In this document: piece by piece, positions 1 through 5,800 of the stretch
Layout of the letters: each line of letters opens with the position of its first letter
Numbering within the stretch: the stretch's first letter is position 1
Origin: an uncultured Ruminococcus sp.
GTDB lineage: Bacteria > Bacillota > Clostridia > Oscillospirales > Ruminococcaceae
DNA length: 12,515 nucleotides
Assembly: GCA_947177345.1 (NCBI GenBank)
Contig: CAMWUB010000020.1
Location: 1-12,515, forward strand
Direction of reading: 5' to 3'
Made by a program: the position numbers and the translations under genes
Notes under the pieces: model-generated
The model's input: the letters and a program-made list of their open reading frames with translations, nothing else
What the model was told of the DNA's origin: nothing
The model's database searches: none

Positions 1-45
1 AACCCTGTTATTTACCTGTTCTGCTGTCACGGAGTATGCCGACAT
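1..45 (-). CDS. 5' end of an unidentified gene running off the left edge
   Basis: An ATG on the minus strand at 45 opens a frame that stays open to the window edge. It reads MSAYSVTAEQVNNRV, 15 codons. A purine-rich AAAAGG lies about 10 nt upstream, a plausible though distant ribosome site. The stretch resembles the last residues of the 436-residue protein upstream (VTNEMRNRV), so the two may share a short C-terminal or N-terminal motif. Transcription could come from the strong promoter at 292-320. With only 15 residues no family can be named, and the start is an inference from frame and spacing. Confidence 0.4.
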   Translation of the reverse strand, partial: MSAYSVTAEQVNNRV

Positions 46-108
46 TCTGATTATGCCTTTTATTCTTTTATCAAATATTAGAAGCTGTAATTATTTTATC
101 TTAAATAA

Positions 109-180
109 TTATTTAGTGAACTCGCTTTCACCTGTATCAAATTGTGTGATGTCTCCAAACTTTCTCAAAATACTTTTCAT
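109..180 (-). CDS. 23-codon ORF, probably the tail of a gene remnant
   Basis: A short ORF starts at ATG 180 with GGAG 8 nt upstream, a well-placed ribosome site, and ends at TAA 109. The same frame is open upstream as far as 321 with no ATG, GTG or TTG, and that extension reads like protein (a hydrophobic IWYNIIGIFLLI segment, then a mixed polar stretch). Two readings fit: a real 23-residue peptide downstream of the promoter at 292-320, or the 3' end of a decayed gene whose start is lost. I do not recognise a family. Confidence 0.3.
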   Translation of the reverse strand: MKSILRKFGDITQFDTGESEFTK

Positions 181-291
181 AATAATATCTCCATTCCTGA
201 AATTCAGATATGATTCCGCTTTGTATGAATCAGTATCAACATCAACACAAATCTTATTTTTTTGCGTTATCAGCAGGAAAATTCCGATAAT

Positions 292-320
292 ATTATACCA
301 TATTTTAAGCAGTCTGTCAA
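292..320 (-). promoter_or_regulatory. Consensus promoter with extended -10, minus strand
   Basis: On the minus strand TTGACA (320-315) is separated by 17 bp from TATAAT (297-292), which is preceded by TGG (extended -10). Transcription should start near 285. This gives a leader of about 105 nt before the small ORF at 180, and the transcript would continue into the gene that runs off the left edge. The leader holds a small CTGA-ATT-TCAG hairpin just upstream of the ribosome site (197-207). Confidence 0.75.
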
Positions 321-375
321 TTTATTTACGCAAAAATGATGCCCTTGTGATTTTGATTTCTGCTTTTGTATCAGA

Positions 376-1686
376 CTACGCACAGGTGATGTTTTCACCC
401 AACAAAGCGTTAATCACACGATTTCGCATTTCATTTGTGACATTGAAATCCCCATTTTCAGAAACAGCACAAGACTTCTGATTTTCATGTTTGTCGGCTG
501 AACAGACTGATTCCGTTGTTTCTTTCGCTTCAGGAGCTATTACATCTTCTGTAACCGCAATCACTTCTTCTGTCTCTGAAGTGTCCGGTTCTTCGTCATA
601 CATACCTTGGGTAAAATAATTCAATCTTTCTTCGGAAATATCCTCTCCGAACAGATTCTTAACAACCTGCTCCGCATATTCTTTAGTCCATTTTTCTGTC
701 GGTTCTGTTGTTTTCTCTGCTTTCGGAGCTGTTTCAATGGTATCTGTTGTACCATCAGCAAGCGATTCCGACTGAATAGTTTCTTCCACTTCAAGAACAT
801 TTTCTACATATTCCGACTTTGTTTCTTCTAAAGCAATTTCTTCCATTGCTGTTTTTGTTGTTGCTGTTTCCACATTTTCTTCAACGAATTTGGTATCTGT
901 CACTTTGACTGTATCTTCTGCACAATTGTATACTTCTTTCCTGTATGGTTCTGTTTCCTTTATTCTTTTCGTAAACTGGTTCAGTAGCATTTCAGCTCTG
1001 ATATTGTTTTCCTGATATTCACCATCAAGAAATGATACAAGCATTGCTTCCGTATATGCCTTTTTGTTTGAAATATCAGAATATTCGGTTAATTTATCTT
1101 CAATATGTTTACGAAAACTATGCATAAAATCATCAATGCTGTCATCATTTTCATTTTTATCCGCATTGATTTCATTTAGACGGCGAATCAACTGACTTAC
1201 AGAAACAGTTCTGTTTCTTCCGACTTTACCGGTACAGATAATCCTTGCAAGACTTCTGTATGTTTCATCAGCAAATTTTCTGTAATCTTCATGGTCTGCT
1301 AAAATCCAGTAATATCTGCCCAAGAACTTCAATGCACGTTCCATTGTTTCCTGACTGTTTCTGAATGAATCAGGAATGATACATATTTTCCGTTCTTCTT
1401 CATCATCTTCTCCGAAGTAGTCATAATAGCTGTCTTCATCATCAAAGATTTCAGAATCCATATAATACTTATCCGGATATTGCATTTCTTTCAGCATTTC
1501 CCTGAAATTCAGAGGTTTTACAGGTTCGGAATGTTCTGTTTTATCATGTTGCTGTGTTTTGATTTCAGAAGTATATTTCATGGTAAATTCAGCTATCACT
1601 GATTTCAGATAACTGTTCCTTGCATTTGCATATTCCAGTTTTTTCAGAAATACAGGCAGTTCATTTTCTGCGTAAATTTCTCGCAT
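376..1686 (-). CDS. Acidic hypothetical protein, second gene of a replication-type operon
   Basis: This is a 436-residue protein of no family I recognise. It has no signal peptide or membrane segment. Residues about 1-255 look folded and mostly helical, with a D/E cluster at 80-99. Residues about 256-330 are a low-complexity linker rich in Glu and Thr. A short motif occurs twice near the C-terminus: residues 334-350 (T-x-E...VV-x-N-L-F-G-E-D-I) and 417-433 (T-x-E...VI-x-A-L-L-G-E-N-I). Its start lies 12 nt after the stop of the winged-helix gene and has no convincing ribosome site, so translational coupling is likely. Pairing with a replication-type winged-helix protein suggests a role in replication or maintenance of an element, but that is inference from position only. 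Confidence 0.85.
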   Translation of the reverse strand: MREIYAENELPVFLKKLEYANARNSYLKSVIAEFTMKYTSEIKTQQHDKTEHSEPVKPLNFREMLKEMQYPDKYYMDSEIFDDEDSYYDYFGEDDEEERKICIIPDSFRNSQETMERALKFLGRYYWILADHEDYRKFADETYRSLARIICTGKVGRNRTVSVSQLIRRLNEINADKNENDDSIDDFMHSFRKHIEDKLTEYSDISNKKAYTEAMLVSFLDGEYQENNIRAEMLLNQFTKRIKETEPYRKEVYNCAEDTVKVTDTKFVEENVETATTKTAMEEIALEETKSEYVENVLEVEETIQSESLADGTTDTIETAPKAEKTTEPTEKWTKEYAEQVVKNLFGEDISEERLNYFTQGMYDEEPDTSETEEVIAVTEDVIAPEAKETTESVCSADKHENQKSCAVSENGDFNVTNEMRNRVINALLGENITCA

Positions 1687-1698
1687 TTTCTGTAACAG

Positions 1699-2406
1699 TT
1701 ATTCTGTATTGACTGTCTTTGTTCTGCTGATTCTTCCTGTGGAAATCATTTCTGTCAGATACTGTTTCACTTCTTCTGCAAAACCTGTCATTCCAGTGAA
1801 CATGATTTCCAGTTCTTTGATTTCAGGAACAGGATTATCATCAACAGAATGATTTTCCTTTGAATTAAAAACATTTCCGGTTTCTGTCTGTCCGTCTGTC
1901 AAACTGCTGACCAGACTGACTGACTTAGTATCTGATTGATTTGTATTTGATTTATCAGTATTTGATTGTGCCACAGAATCTGCATCTGGACTATCCACAT
2001 GTGGAAAATCCAAACGTGGACAAGGTGACGAAAATAAGCCGTTTTCTTTATCGGCATCTTCATTCGTATTCAGCTGTACAGATTCGTAAAAATAATGTTT
2101 TGTAGGCTGGTATCTGCCTTTTTCATCTTTGATTTTTTCGGTCACATAATATCCGAAACTTTTCAGCTCTTTCAGTGCGGAACGGATTCTCGTTTCACTG
2201 TCTTTCATCAGACTGCACAGTCCATTGACAGAAAAGTGCCAGCTCTGTTCACACAGCGAGAGAACTGTGTAGAGGATTTCCTTTGCACTGGAAGTCAGCC
2301 TGCTGTCCCTCGCAAAACTTGTTTCGGCATTTGACGTAACTGTAAACGGATTTTCAGCTCCTACAGGCAGTCTCATAATCTGCATATTCAGGGTGTTTTC
2401 GTACAT
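1699..2406 (-). CDS. Winged-helix replication-type DNA-binding protein
   Basis: This 235-residue protein matches the layout of helix-turn-helix proteins found beside replication genes on Firmicutes plasmids, phages and integrative elements. Residues about 33-90 form the winged helix: the LTSSAKEILYTVLSL helix, an NGLCSLMKDSETRIRSALKELKSFGYY recognition region split by a turn, and a wing followed by KGRYQPTKHYFYE. Residues 110-190 are a Ser/Asn/Thr/Asp-rich linker with pentapeptide repeats (SNTDK, SNTNQ, SDTKS), typical of this group. A short helical C-terminal block (195-225) follows. AAGGA stands about 7 nt before ATG 2406. The gene leads an operon with the 436-residue protein. It probably binds DNA; whether it acts as an initiator, loader or repressor cannot be read from the sequence. 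Confidence 0.8.
   Translation of the reverse strand: MYENTLNMQIMRLPVGAENPFTVTSNAETSFARDSRLTSSAKEILYTVLSLCEQSWHFSVNGLCSLMKDSETRIRSALKELKSFGYYVTEKIKDEKGRYQPTKHYFYESVQLNTNEDADKENGLFSSPCPRLDFPHVDSPDADSVAQSNTDKSNTNQSDTKSVSLVSSLTDGQTETGNVFNSKENHSVDDNPVPEIKELEIMFTGMTGFAEEVKQYLTEMISTGRISRTKTVNTE
1928..1972. repeat. Three 15-bp direct repeats inside the winged-helix gene
   Basis: On the plus strand GTATYTGATT begins at 1928, 1943 and 1958, an exact 15-bp period. The repeats encode the Ser/Asn/Thr linker of the winged-helix protein, five residues per unit. They may simply reflect the linker, or they may be iteron-like binding sites of the kind found within rep genes of RepA_N plasmids. Confidence 0.6.
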
Positions 2407-2465
2407 AAAAAATTCCTTCTTTCTGTTTTTGTGGTTTTCTGTTTCTATAGTTTCATGTTATAATT

Positions 2466-2494
2466 ATTATACCATATTCAGCTGAATTTGTAAA
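2466..2494 (-). promoter_or_regulatory. Promoter of the winged-helix operon
   Basis: On the minus strand TTTACA (2494-2489), a 17-bp spacer and TATAAT (2471-2466) preceded by TGG form a strong promoter for the gene starting at 2406. The start of transcription should lie near 2459, giving a leader of about 50 nt. It diverges from the promoter at 2535-2563, with about 40 bp of AT-rich DNA between the two -35 boxes. Confidence 0.75.
2476..2487. promoter_or_regulatory. Perfect 12-bp palindrome in promoter spacer, putative operator
   Basis: ATTCAGCTGAAT is a perfect palindrome that lies wholly within the 17-bp spacer of the winged-helix operon promoter. A dimeric protein bound here would block RNA polymerase. 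The winged-helix protein itself is the obvious candidate, making this a possible autoregulatory site. Confidence 0.45.
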
Positions 2495-2534
2495 TATAAT
2501 TTTAATATTTTTTATTATTTTTCTGAATAAAATA

Positions 2535-2563
2535 TTGACAATCAAGGCTGTTTATGTTATAAT
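2535..2563 (+). promoter_or_regulatory. Perfect consensus promoter of the five-gene operon
   Basis: TTGACA (2535-2540), a 17-bp spacer and TATAAT (2558-2563) with an extended -10 TGT. The expected transcription start is about 2570, only some 8 nt before the first ATG at 2578. The operon therefore begins with an almost leaderless message. Confidence 0.85.
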
Positions 2564-2577
2564 AGTAATGGTGATGA

Positions 2578-3351
2578 ATGATGAAATGTGACATATGCGG
2601 TCAGAAAACGTATTGGCATTCAGTAGGAAAAAAAGATGACAGATATATTTGCAGGAAGTGCAGAAAATGGTTTCCGTCCGTTCTGCGTATACAGGATTAC
2701 AGTTTTTCACAGGTGAGTACATTGATTGACTATGAAAAGAAGCATGGTAGGAATTTCTGCTGTACATCTCATGCCGGAACACTGTATCTTGGCGAAACAG
2801 CACGAAAAATAGCATACAGTAAAAAAGGTACAGATAGTCCAGTACAGAAAAACAATGTGTTCTGTATAAGAGACCTGAAAGACATTTCCGTAACGCTGAG
2901 TAAACCTGTTGTCATACATGAGAATATCTATTGTGATATTCTTCTCACTGTGGTGACAGAACGTCCGGCAAATATTGTTTTTACAAGAGTAGTCAGGCAC
3001 AGAGTACCGTGCAGATACGACAGGGTTGACAGCAGTACGGTAAAATTCCGTGAACCGCCTGAAATATTGATTATACGGAATATGCTGATACAGATGCTTT
3101 CAGATAACGTCACGGAACTGAAAAATCTGCTTCTGGAACAGCAGATATATCAGCAGAAATGTATACAGTCAGAAGTTCGTGAAGCGGAAATCCTGCTGAT
3201 GCTTGACACAGGATATACGGCTGATGATGTAAAATCACATTACAGAATGATGATGAAAGCATTTCACCCTGACAGGAACAGCGATATTGATGACAACTAT
3301 GCACAGAAAATCAATCATGCCTACGAAGTGCTTAAAAGAGAAAAGAAATAA
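2578..3351 (+). CDS. Zinc-ribbon and J-domain protein
   Basis: This is a 257-residue protein with two recognisable ends. At the N-terminus C4-x2-C7 and C25-x2-C28, with the pattern CDICG...YICRKCRKWF, form a small zinc ribbon like the DUF4428 type. The last 55 residues are a J domain: a helix at about 203-226, the catalytic HPD at 230-232 (FHPDRN), then a helix containing AQKINHAYEVL. HPD stimulates the ATPase of an Hsp70 (DnaK) partner. The middle (35-200) is unassigned. The J domain is C-terminal and lacks the G/F and DnaJ zinc regions, so this is a type III co-chaperone that recruits DnaK to a specific client. ATG 2578 is forced by an in-frame TGA at 2575. GGTGAT just upstream can pair with 16S rRNA, but the leader is only about 8 nt long. 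It is the first gene of the operon. Confidence 0.85.
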   Translation: MMKCDICGQKTYWHSVGKKDDRYICRKCRKWFPSVLRIQDYSFSQVSTLIDYEKKHGRNFCCTSHAGTLYLGETARKIAYSKKGTDSPVQKNNVFCIRDLKDISVTLSKPVVIHENIYCDILLTVVTERPANIVFTRVVRHRVPCRYDRVDSSTVKFREPPEILIIRNMLIQMLSDNVTELKNLLLEQQIYQQKCIQSEVREAEILLMLDTGYTADDVKSHYRMMMKAFHPDRNSDIDDNYAQKINHAYEVLKREKK

Positions 3352-3363
3352 GGAGTTTTTTGT

Positions 3364-3942
3364 ATGGGACAGCGAAGTCAGATTTATATTCATTTTAACG
3401 TCAGTGGCAATGAGGGAATGATTGCACGTTATTTTCAGTGGAATTACGGTAAACACATGGTAAGCAGAGCAAGAAGCATTATGGAATTTCTTGAAAACCA
3501 ATACAAAGGAAATCCTTTTATGTTTCAGGGTACGGAAAACATTACAAGATTAAACAGATTCTGTGATATTGATTTTGATATGCGTAACATGGATATTTCC
3601 GTAGACATTCTTGAATACTGTAAATCCAATGGAATTTTTGATACTGAATCTATTTTCGGACAGCCGAACAATGACGGACAGCTCCTGATTGATGTGACGG
3701 ACAACGGCATCAGATATTGTTTCATTGAATATTATACCGACCCGAACCCTATGAACGCAGAGCAGTATATGAAATGGAATACCGAATGCGAAACATATCC
3801 TGACCGGCATGAACCTGATGATTACAAGGAAAGGAACATTGCTTTCATTGATGCTGTTGCCGAACTTATGACAGAACAGGAAGTCAGAGAGTTTCTTGAC
3901 CGTGATTACAGTCTGCTACTTGGTGAAGCACCGAAATTCTGA
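3364..3942 (+). CDS. Hypothetical protein of 192 residues
   Basis: I do not recognise a characterised family. The protein is soluble and acidic, without signal or membrane segments. Its opening (MGQRSQIYIHFN, then ARYFQWNYGKHMVSRAR) is reminiscent of an uncharacterised protein group carried by clostridial integrative elements. AAGGAG lies 8 nt before ATG 3364 and overlaps the stop codon region of the J-domain gene, so the two are co-transcribed and probably coupled. The next gene starts 17 nt downstream. No catalytic motif can be picked out: the conserved-looking Trp, Tyr and Arg residues of the first 40 positions are the best candidates for function. Confidence 0.85.
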   Translation: MGQRSQIYIHFNVSGNEGMIARYFQWNYGKHMVSRARSIMEFLENQYKGNPFMFQGTENITRLNRFCDIDFDMRNMDISVDILEYCKSNGIFDTESIFGQPNNDGQLLIDVTDNGIRYCFIEYYTDPNPMNAEQYMKWNTECETYPDRHEPDDYKERNIAFIDAVAELMTEQEVREFLDRDYSLLLGEAPKF

Positions 3943-3959
3943 AAGAAAGGAACAGAAAC

Positions 3960-4337
3960 ATGGCAAAAAAACGTAATGAACCGGAACTGAACAGACGTAT
4001 TTTTAATCTGTTCCGCAGACTGAATTTTGATTCTTCTCTGCTTGGCTACAGATATATGAAACTTGCTGTAATGCTTTGTCTGGAAGATGAAAACAGAATC
4101 CGTAACTTCCAGAATCTGTATAAGGACATTGGAGCTGTTTACAATATTGAAAGCAGTGGCAGTGTAGAAAGATGTATCAGACATCTTGCACAAAGAACTA
4201 TTGAAACACATGAAAATGAGGGAAACGACTTGCTCTATGAAATTTTCGGTGATGTTGTCTTCGTTGAAAAAAAGATTACGAACAAACGCTTTATTTCACA
4301 AATCGTTGAATATATGAGAATGCAGGCAGATTCCTGA
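3960..4337 (+). CDS. Stand-alone Spo0A C-terminal DNA-binding domain protein
   Basis: The 125 residues correspond to the effector domain of Spo0A, the master regulator of sporulation, without the phosphoreceiver domain. Landmarks in order are LLGYRYMKLAVMLCLED (28-44, matching the GYQYLREAI region of Spo0A), KDIGAVYNIESSGSVERCIRH across 55-75 (matching IAKTYNTTASRVERAIRH, the recognition helix region), and LLYEIFGD with NKRFISQIVEYMR (91-98, 108-120). The first 15 residues are basic. Without a receiver domain it cannot be switched by the phosphorelay, so it would act constitutively or through a partner. AAAGGA stands 8 nt before ATG 3960. It could bind 0A-box-like DNA (TGTCGAA core) and regulate its own element or host genes. 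Its family is secure, but its targets are unknown. Confidence 0.85.
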   Translation: MAKKRNEPELNRRIFNLFRRLNFDSSLLGYRYMKLAVMLCLEDENRIRNFQNLYKDIGAVYNIESSGSVERCIRHLAQRTIETHENEGNDLLYEIFGDVVFVEKKITNKRFISQIVEYMRMQADS

Positions 4338-4350
4338 AAGGAAGTATGAT

Positions 4351-4599
4351 ATGAAAGTAATACATAGTTATCAAGAAGAAATCAGGACTGTTGAAATAGT
4401 TTCAGCCGGATTTTTAAAGGACTATGATGGCAAGGAATATCTGGATTTAGGCACAGTAAATTTTGTTCCTGCCGATGAAAGTCTGAAACCGTTTTTTGTT
4501 CACGTAACGTCTTCAGAGAGGGAAAAAATCTTTGATGACCTGCTGATTCATACAGGCTGTACGGATATAAGCGGAATCGGAGTGTATTTTCAGGAGTAA
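4351..4599 (+). CDS. Small hypothetical protein of 82 residues
   Basis: No family is recognised. The protein is acidic and soluble and predicted to be mostly beta strand (TVEIVSAGF, EYLDLGTVNF, FFVHVT) with one helix (SSEREKIFDDLLIH) near 53-66. AAAGGA lies about 8 nt upstream of ATG 4351. Its stop at 4597-4599 abuts the ribosome site of the AAA+ gene, which starts 3 nt later, so the two proteins are likely made together. It may be a partner or adaptor of the ATPase, which is inference from coupling alone. Confidence 0.8.
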   Translation: MKVIHSYQEEIRTVEIVSAGFLKDYDGKEYLDLGTVNFVPADESLKPFFVHVTSSEREKIFDDLLIHTGCTDISGIGVYFQE

Positions 4600-4601
4600 T
4601 T

Positions 4602-5747
4602 ATGAAAAGATTCGTAATAGGCGTAATATTGTCTGTTCTTTTCCTGATTGCACCGATAGCACTGGGATATTTCGGATTGACATACAGGAATAAATATATG
4701 CTGATTGGAGCAGGTGCTGTTGTACTGCTGTACATGATAATCCGCAGACCTCTTGCGAATCTTGTTGCAGACGGCAGGCAGTCTGTAGAATATGACGAGT
4801 TCGGACGTTCCAAACGAAAAGGAGATTTCAGAAAACTTTCAAGGTCAGAACAAGATGCTATTGATTTGCAGAAAACTGCTGATATGGAACGTATTCTTTC
4901 ACAGTCAGTTATAAGGAAGATAATCAGAGAAGGCAGTAAAAATCCCGAAAAAGACCTTGAAAATATGATTGGTCTTGTTCCGGTAAAAAACAGGGTTGCA
5001 GAAATGTCCGCACGTATGCAGTTTGAAAAACAGAATAACAAGGGAAAACGTAAAAAGGACTGCATCAATTCAATGTCCGGACGGCATATGGTATTCTATG
5101 GCAGTGCAGGTACTGGTAAAACTACCGTTTGCAGAATTATTGCAGGTTTTCTTTATAAATACGGCTATATCAGAAAAAACAAAGTCGTTGAAGTGGACGG
5201 TAATTTCCTGAAAGCCGGAGCTGAAACAGCTACAAAAGTAAAGCTGATTACCCAGTATGCCTATGATGGTGTACTTTTCATTGATGAAGCGTATGTACTC
5301 TGTGAGGGTGCTTACGGTGCAGAAGCAGTTGCAACGCTTATCAAGGAAATGGAAGACAACCGTGACAGATTTATCTGTATTCTTGCAGGGTATACACAGG
5401 ATATGAACCGACTGCTTGATTTCAATACAGGTTTCAAAAGCAGAATCAGGGAATATCTGAACTTTCCTGATTATTCCATTCCGGAAATGCAGGAAATCTT
5501 CTGTTCAATGGCTCACTCACAGAATTTTGCTGTATCAGGTGATGCACTGAAAACACTGGAAATACGGCTGGAAAAAGAAAAACAGCTCCGTACTTTCGGT
5601 AACGGCAGAACTGTCCGTAACGTACTTGACGAAGCAATTGACGAACATTCTCTGAATATCGTTTCAGGCAAGTTACCGCCTTCTGAACGTTTCAGAATAT
5701 GCAGTGGCGATATTTCCACCACTGTACAAAGAAACGTTATCACCTGA
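4602..5747 (+). CDS. Membrane-anchored CbxX/CfxQ (SpoVK-like) AAA+ ATPase
   Basis: This is a 381-residue AAA+ ATPase of the CbbX/CfxQ/SpoVK group. Two hydrophobic segments (about 4-24 and 32-47) make an N-terminal hairpin anchor, so the ATPase faces the cytoplasm. A charged linker follows, then the family's entry motif NMIGLVPVKNRV (121-132). Walker A is GSAGTGKT (167-174), Walker B VLFIDEA (224-230), the sensor-1 region LAGYTQDMNRLL (261-272), the arginine finger in GFKSRI (Arg281), and sensor 2 GNGRTVRN (333-340). All key residues are intact. CbbX remodels Rubisco, while SpoVK has a sporulation role. The membrane anchor is not part of either classic protein. AGGAG overlaps the upstream stop, 5 nt before ATG 4602. 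Sharing an operon with a J-domain protein suggests protein remodelling at the membrane. Confidence 0.9.
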   Translation: MKRFVIGVILSVLFLIAPIALGYFGLTYRNKYMLIGAGAVVLLYMIIRRPLANLVADGRQSVEYDEFGRSKRKGDFRKLSRSEQDAIDLQKTADMERILSQSVIRKIIREGSKNPEKDLENMIGLVPVKNRVAEMSARMQFEKQNNKGKRKKDCINSMSGRHMVFYGSAGTGKTTVCRIIAGFLYKYGYIRKNKVVEVDGNFLKAGAETATKVKLITQYAYDGVLFIDEAYVLCEGAYGAEAVATLIKEMEDNRDRFICILAGYTQDMNRLLDFNTGFKSRIREYLNFPDYSIPEMQEIFCSMAHSQNFAVSGDALKTLEIRLEKEKQLRTFGNGRTVRNVLDEAIDEHSLNIVSGKLPPSERFRICSGDISTTVQRNVIT

Positions 5748-5756
5748 CAGCACACG

Positions 5757-5788
5757 AAAAACCACCTGTTTTAATGCAGGTGGTTTTT
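5757..5788. terminator. Bidirectional intrinsic terminator
   Basis: AAAAACCACCTG (5757-5768) pairs with CAGGTGGTTTTT (5777-5788) across an 8-nt loop, a 12-bp stem including the A/T flanks. The run of T on both strands lets it end the plus-strand operon and the convergent minus-strand gene that stops at 5801. Confidence 0.85.
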
Positions 5789-5800
5789 GTATATTAACAA

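Noticed and set aside
53..481. 142-residue plus-strand ORF at the left end
   Set aside because: It overlaps the end of the 436-residue gene and the promoter on the other strand, is rich in Ser/Ile/Phe as antisense frames are, and has no ribosome site.
1928..1972. CRISPR array
   Set aside because: The units are 15 bp, lie inside a coding sequence and have no unique spacers. No cas-like gene is present.
4382..5068. 228-residue minus-strand ORF opposite the AAA+ gene
   Set aside because: The plus-strand frame carries intact Walker and sensor motifs, and the antisense frame has no promoter, ribosome site or domain.
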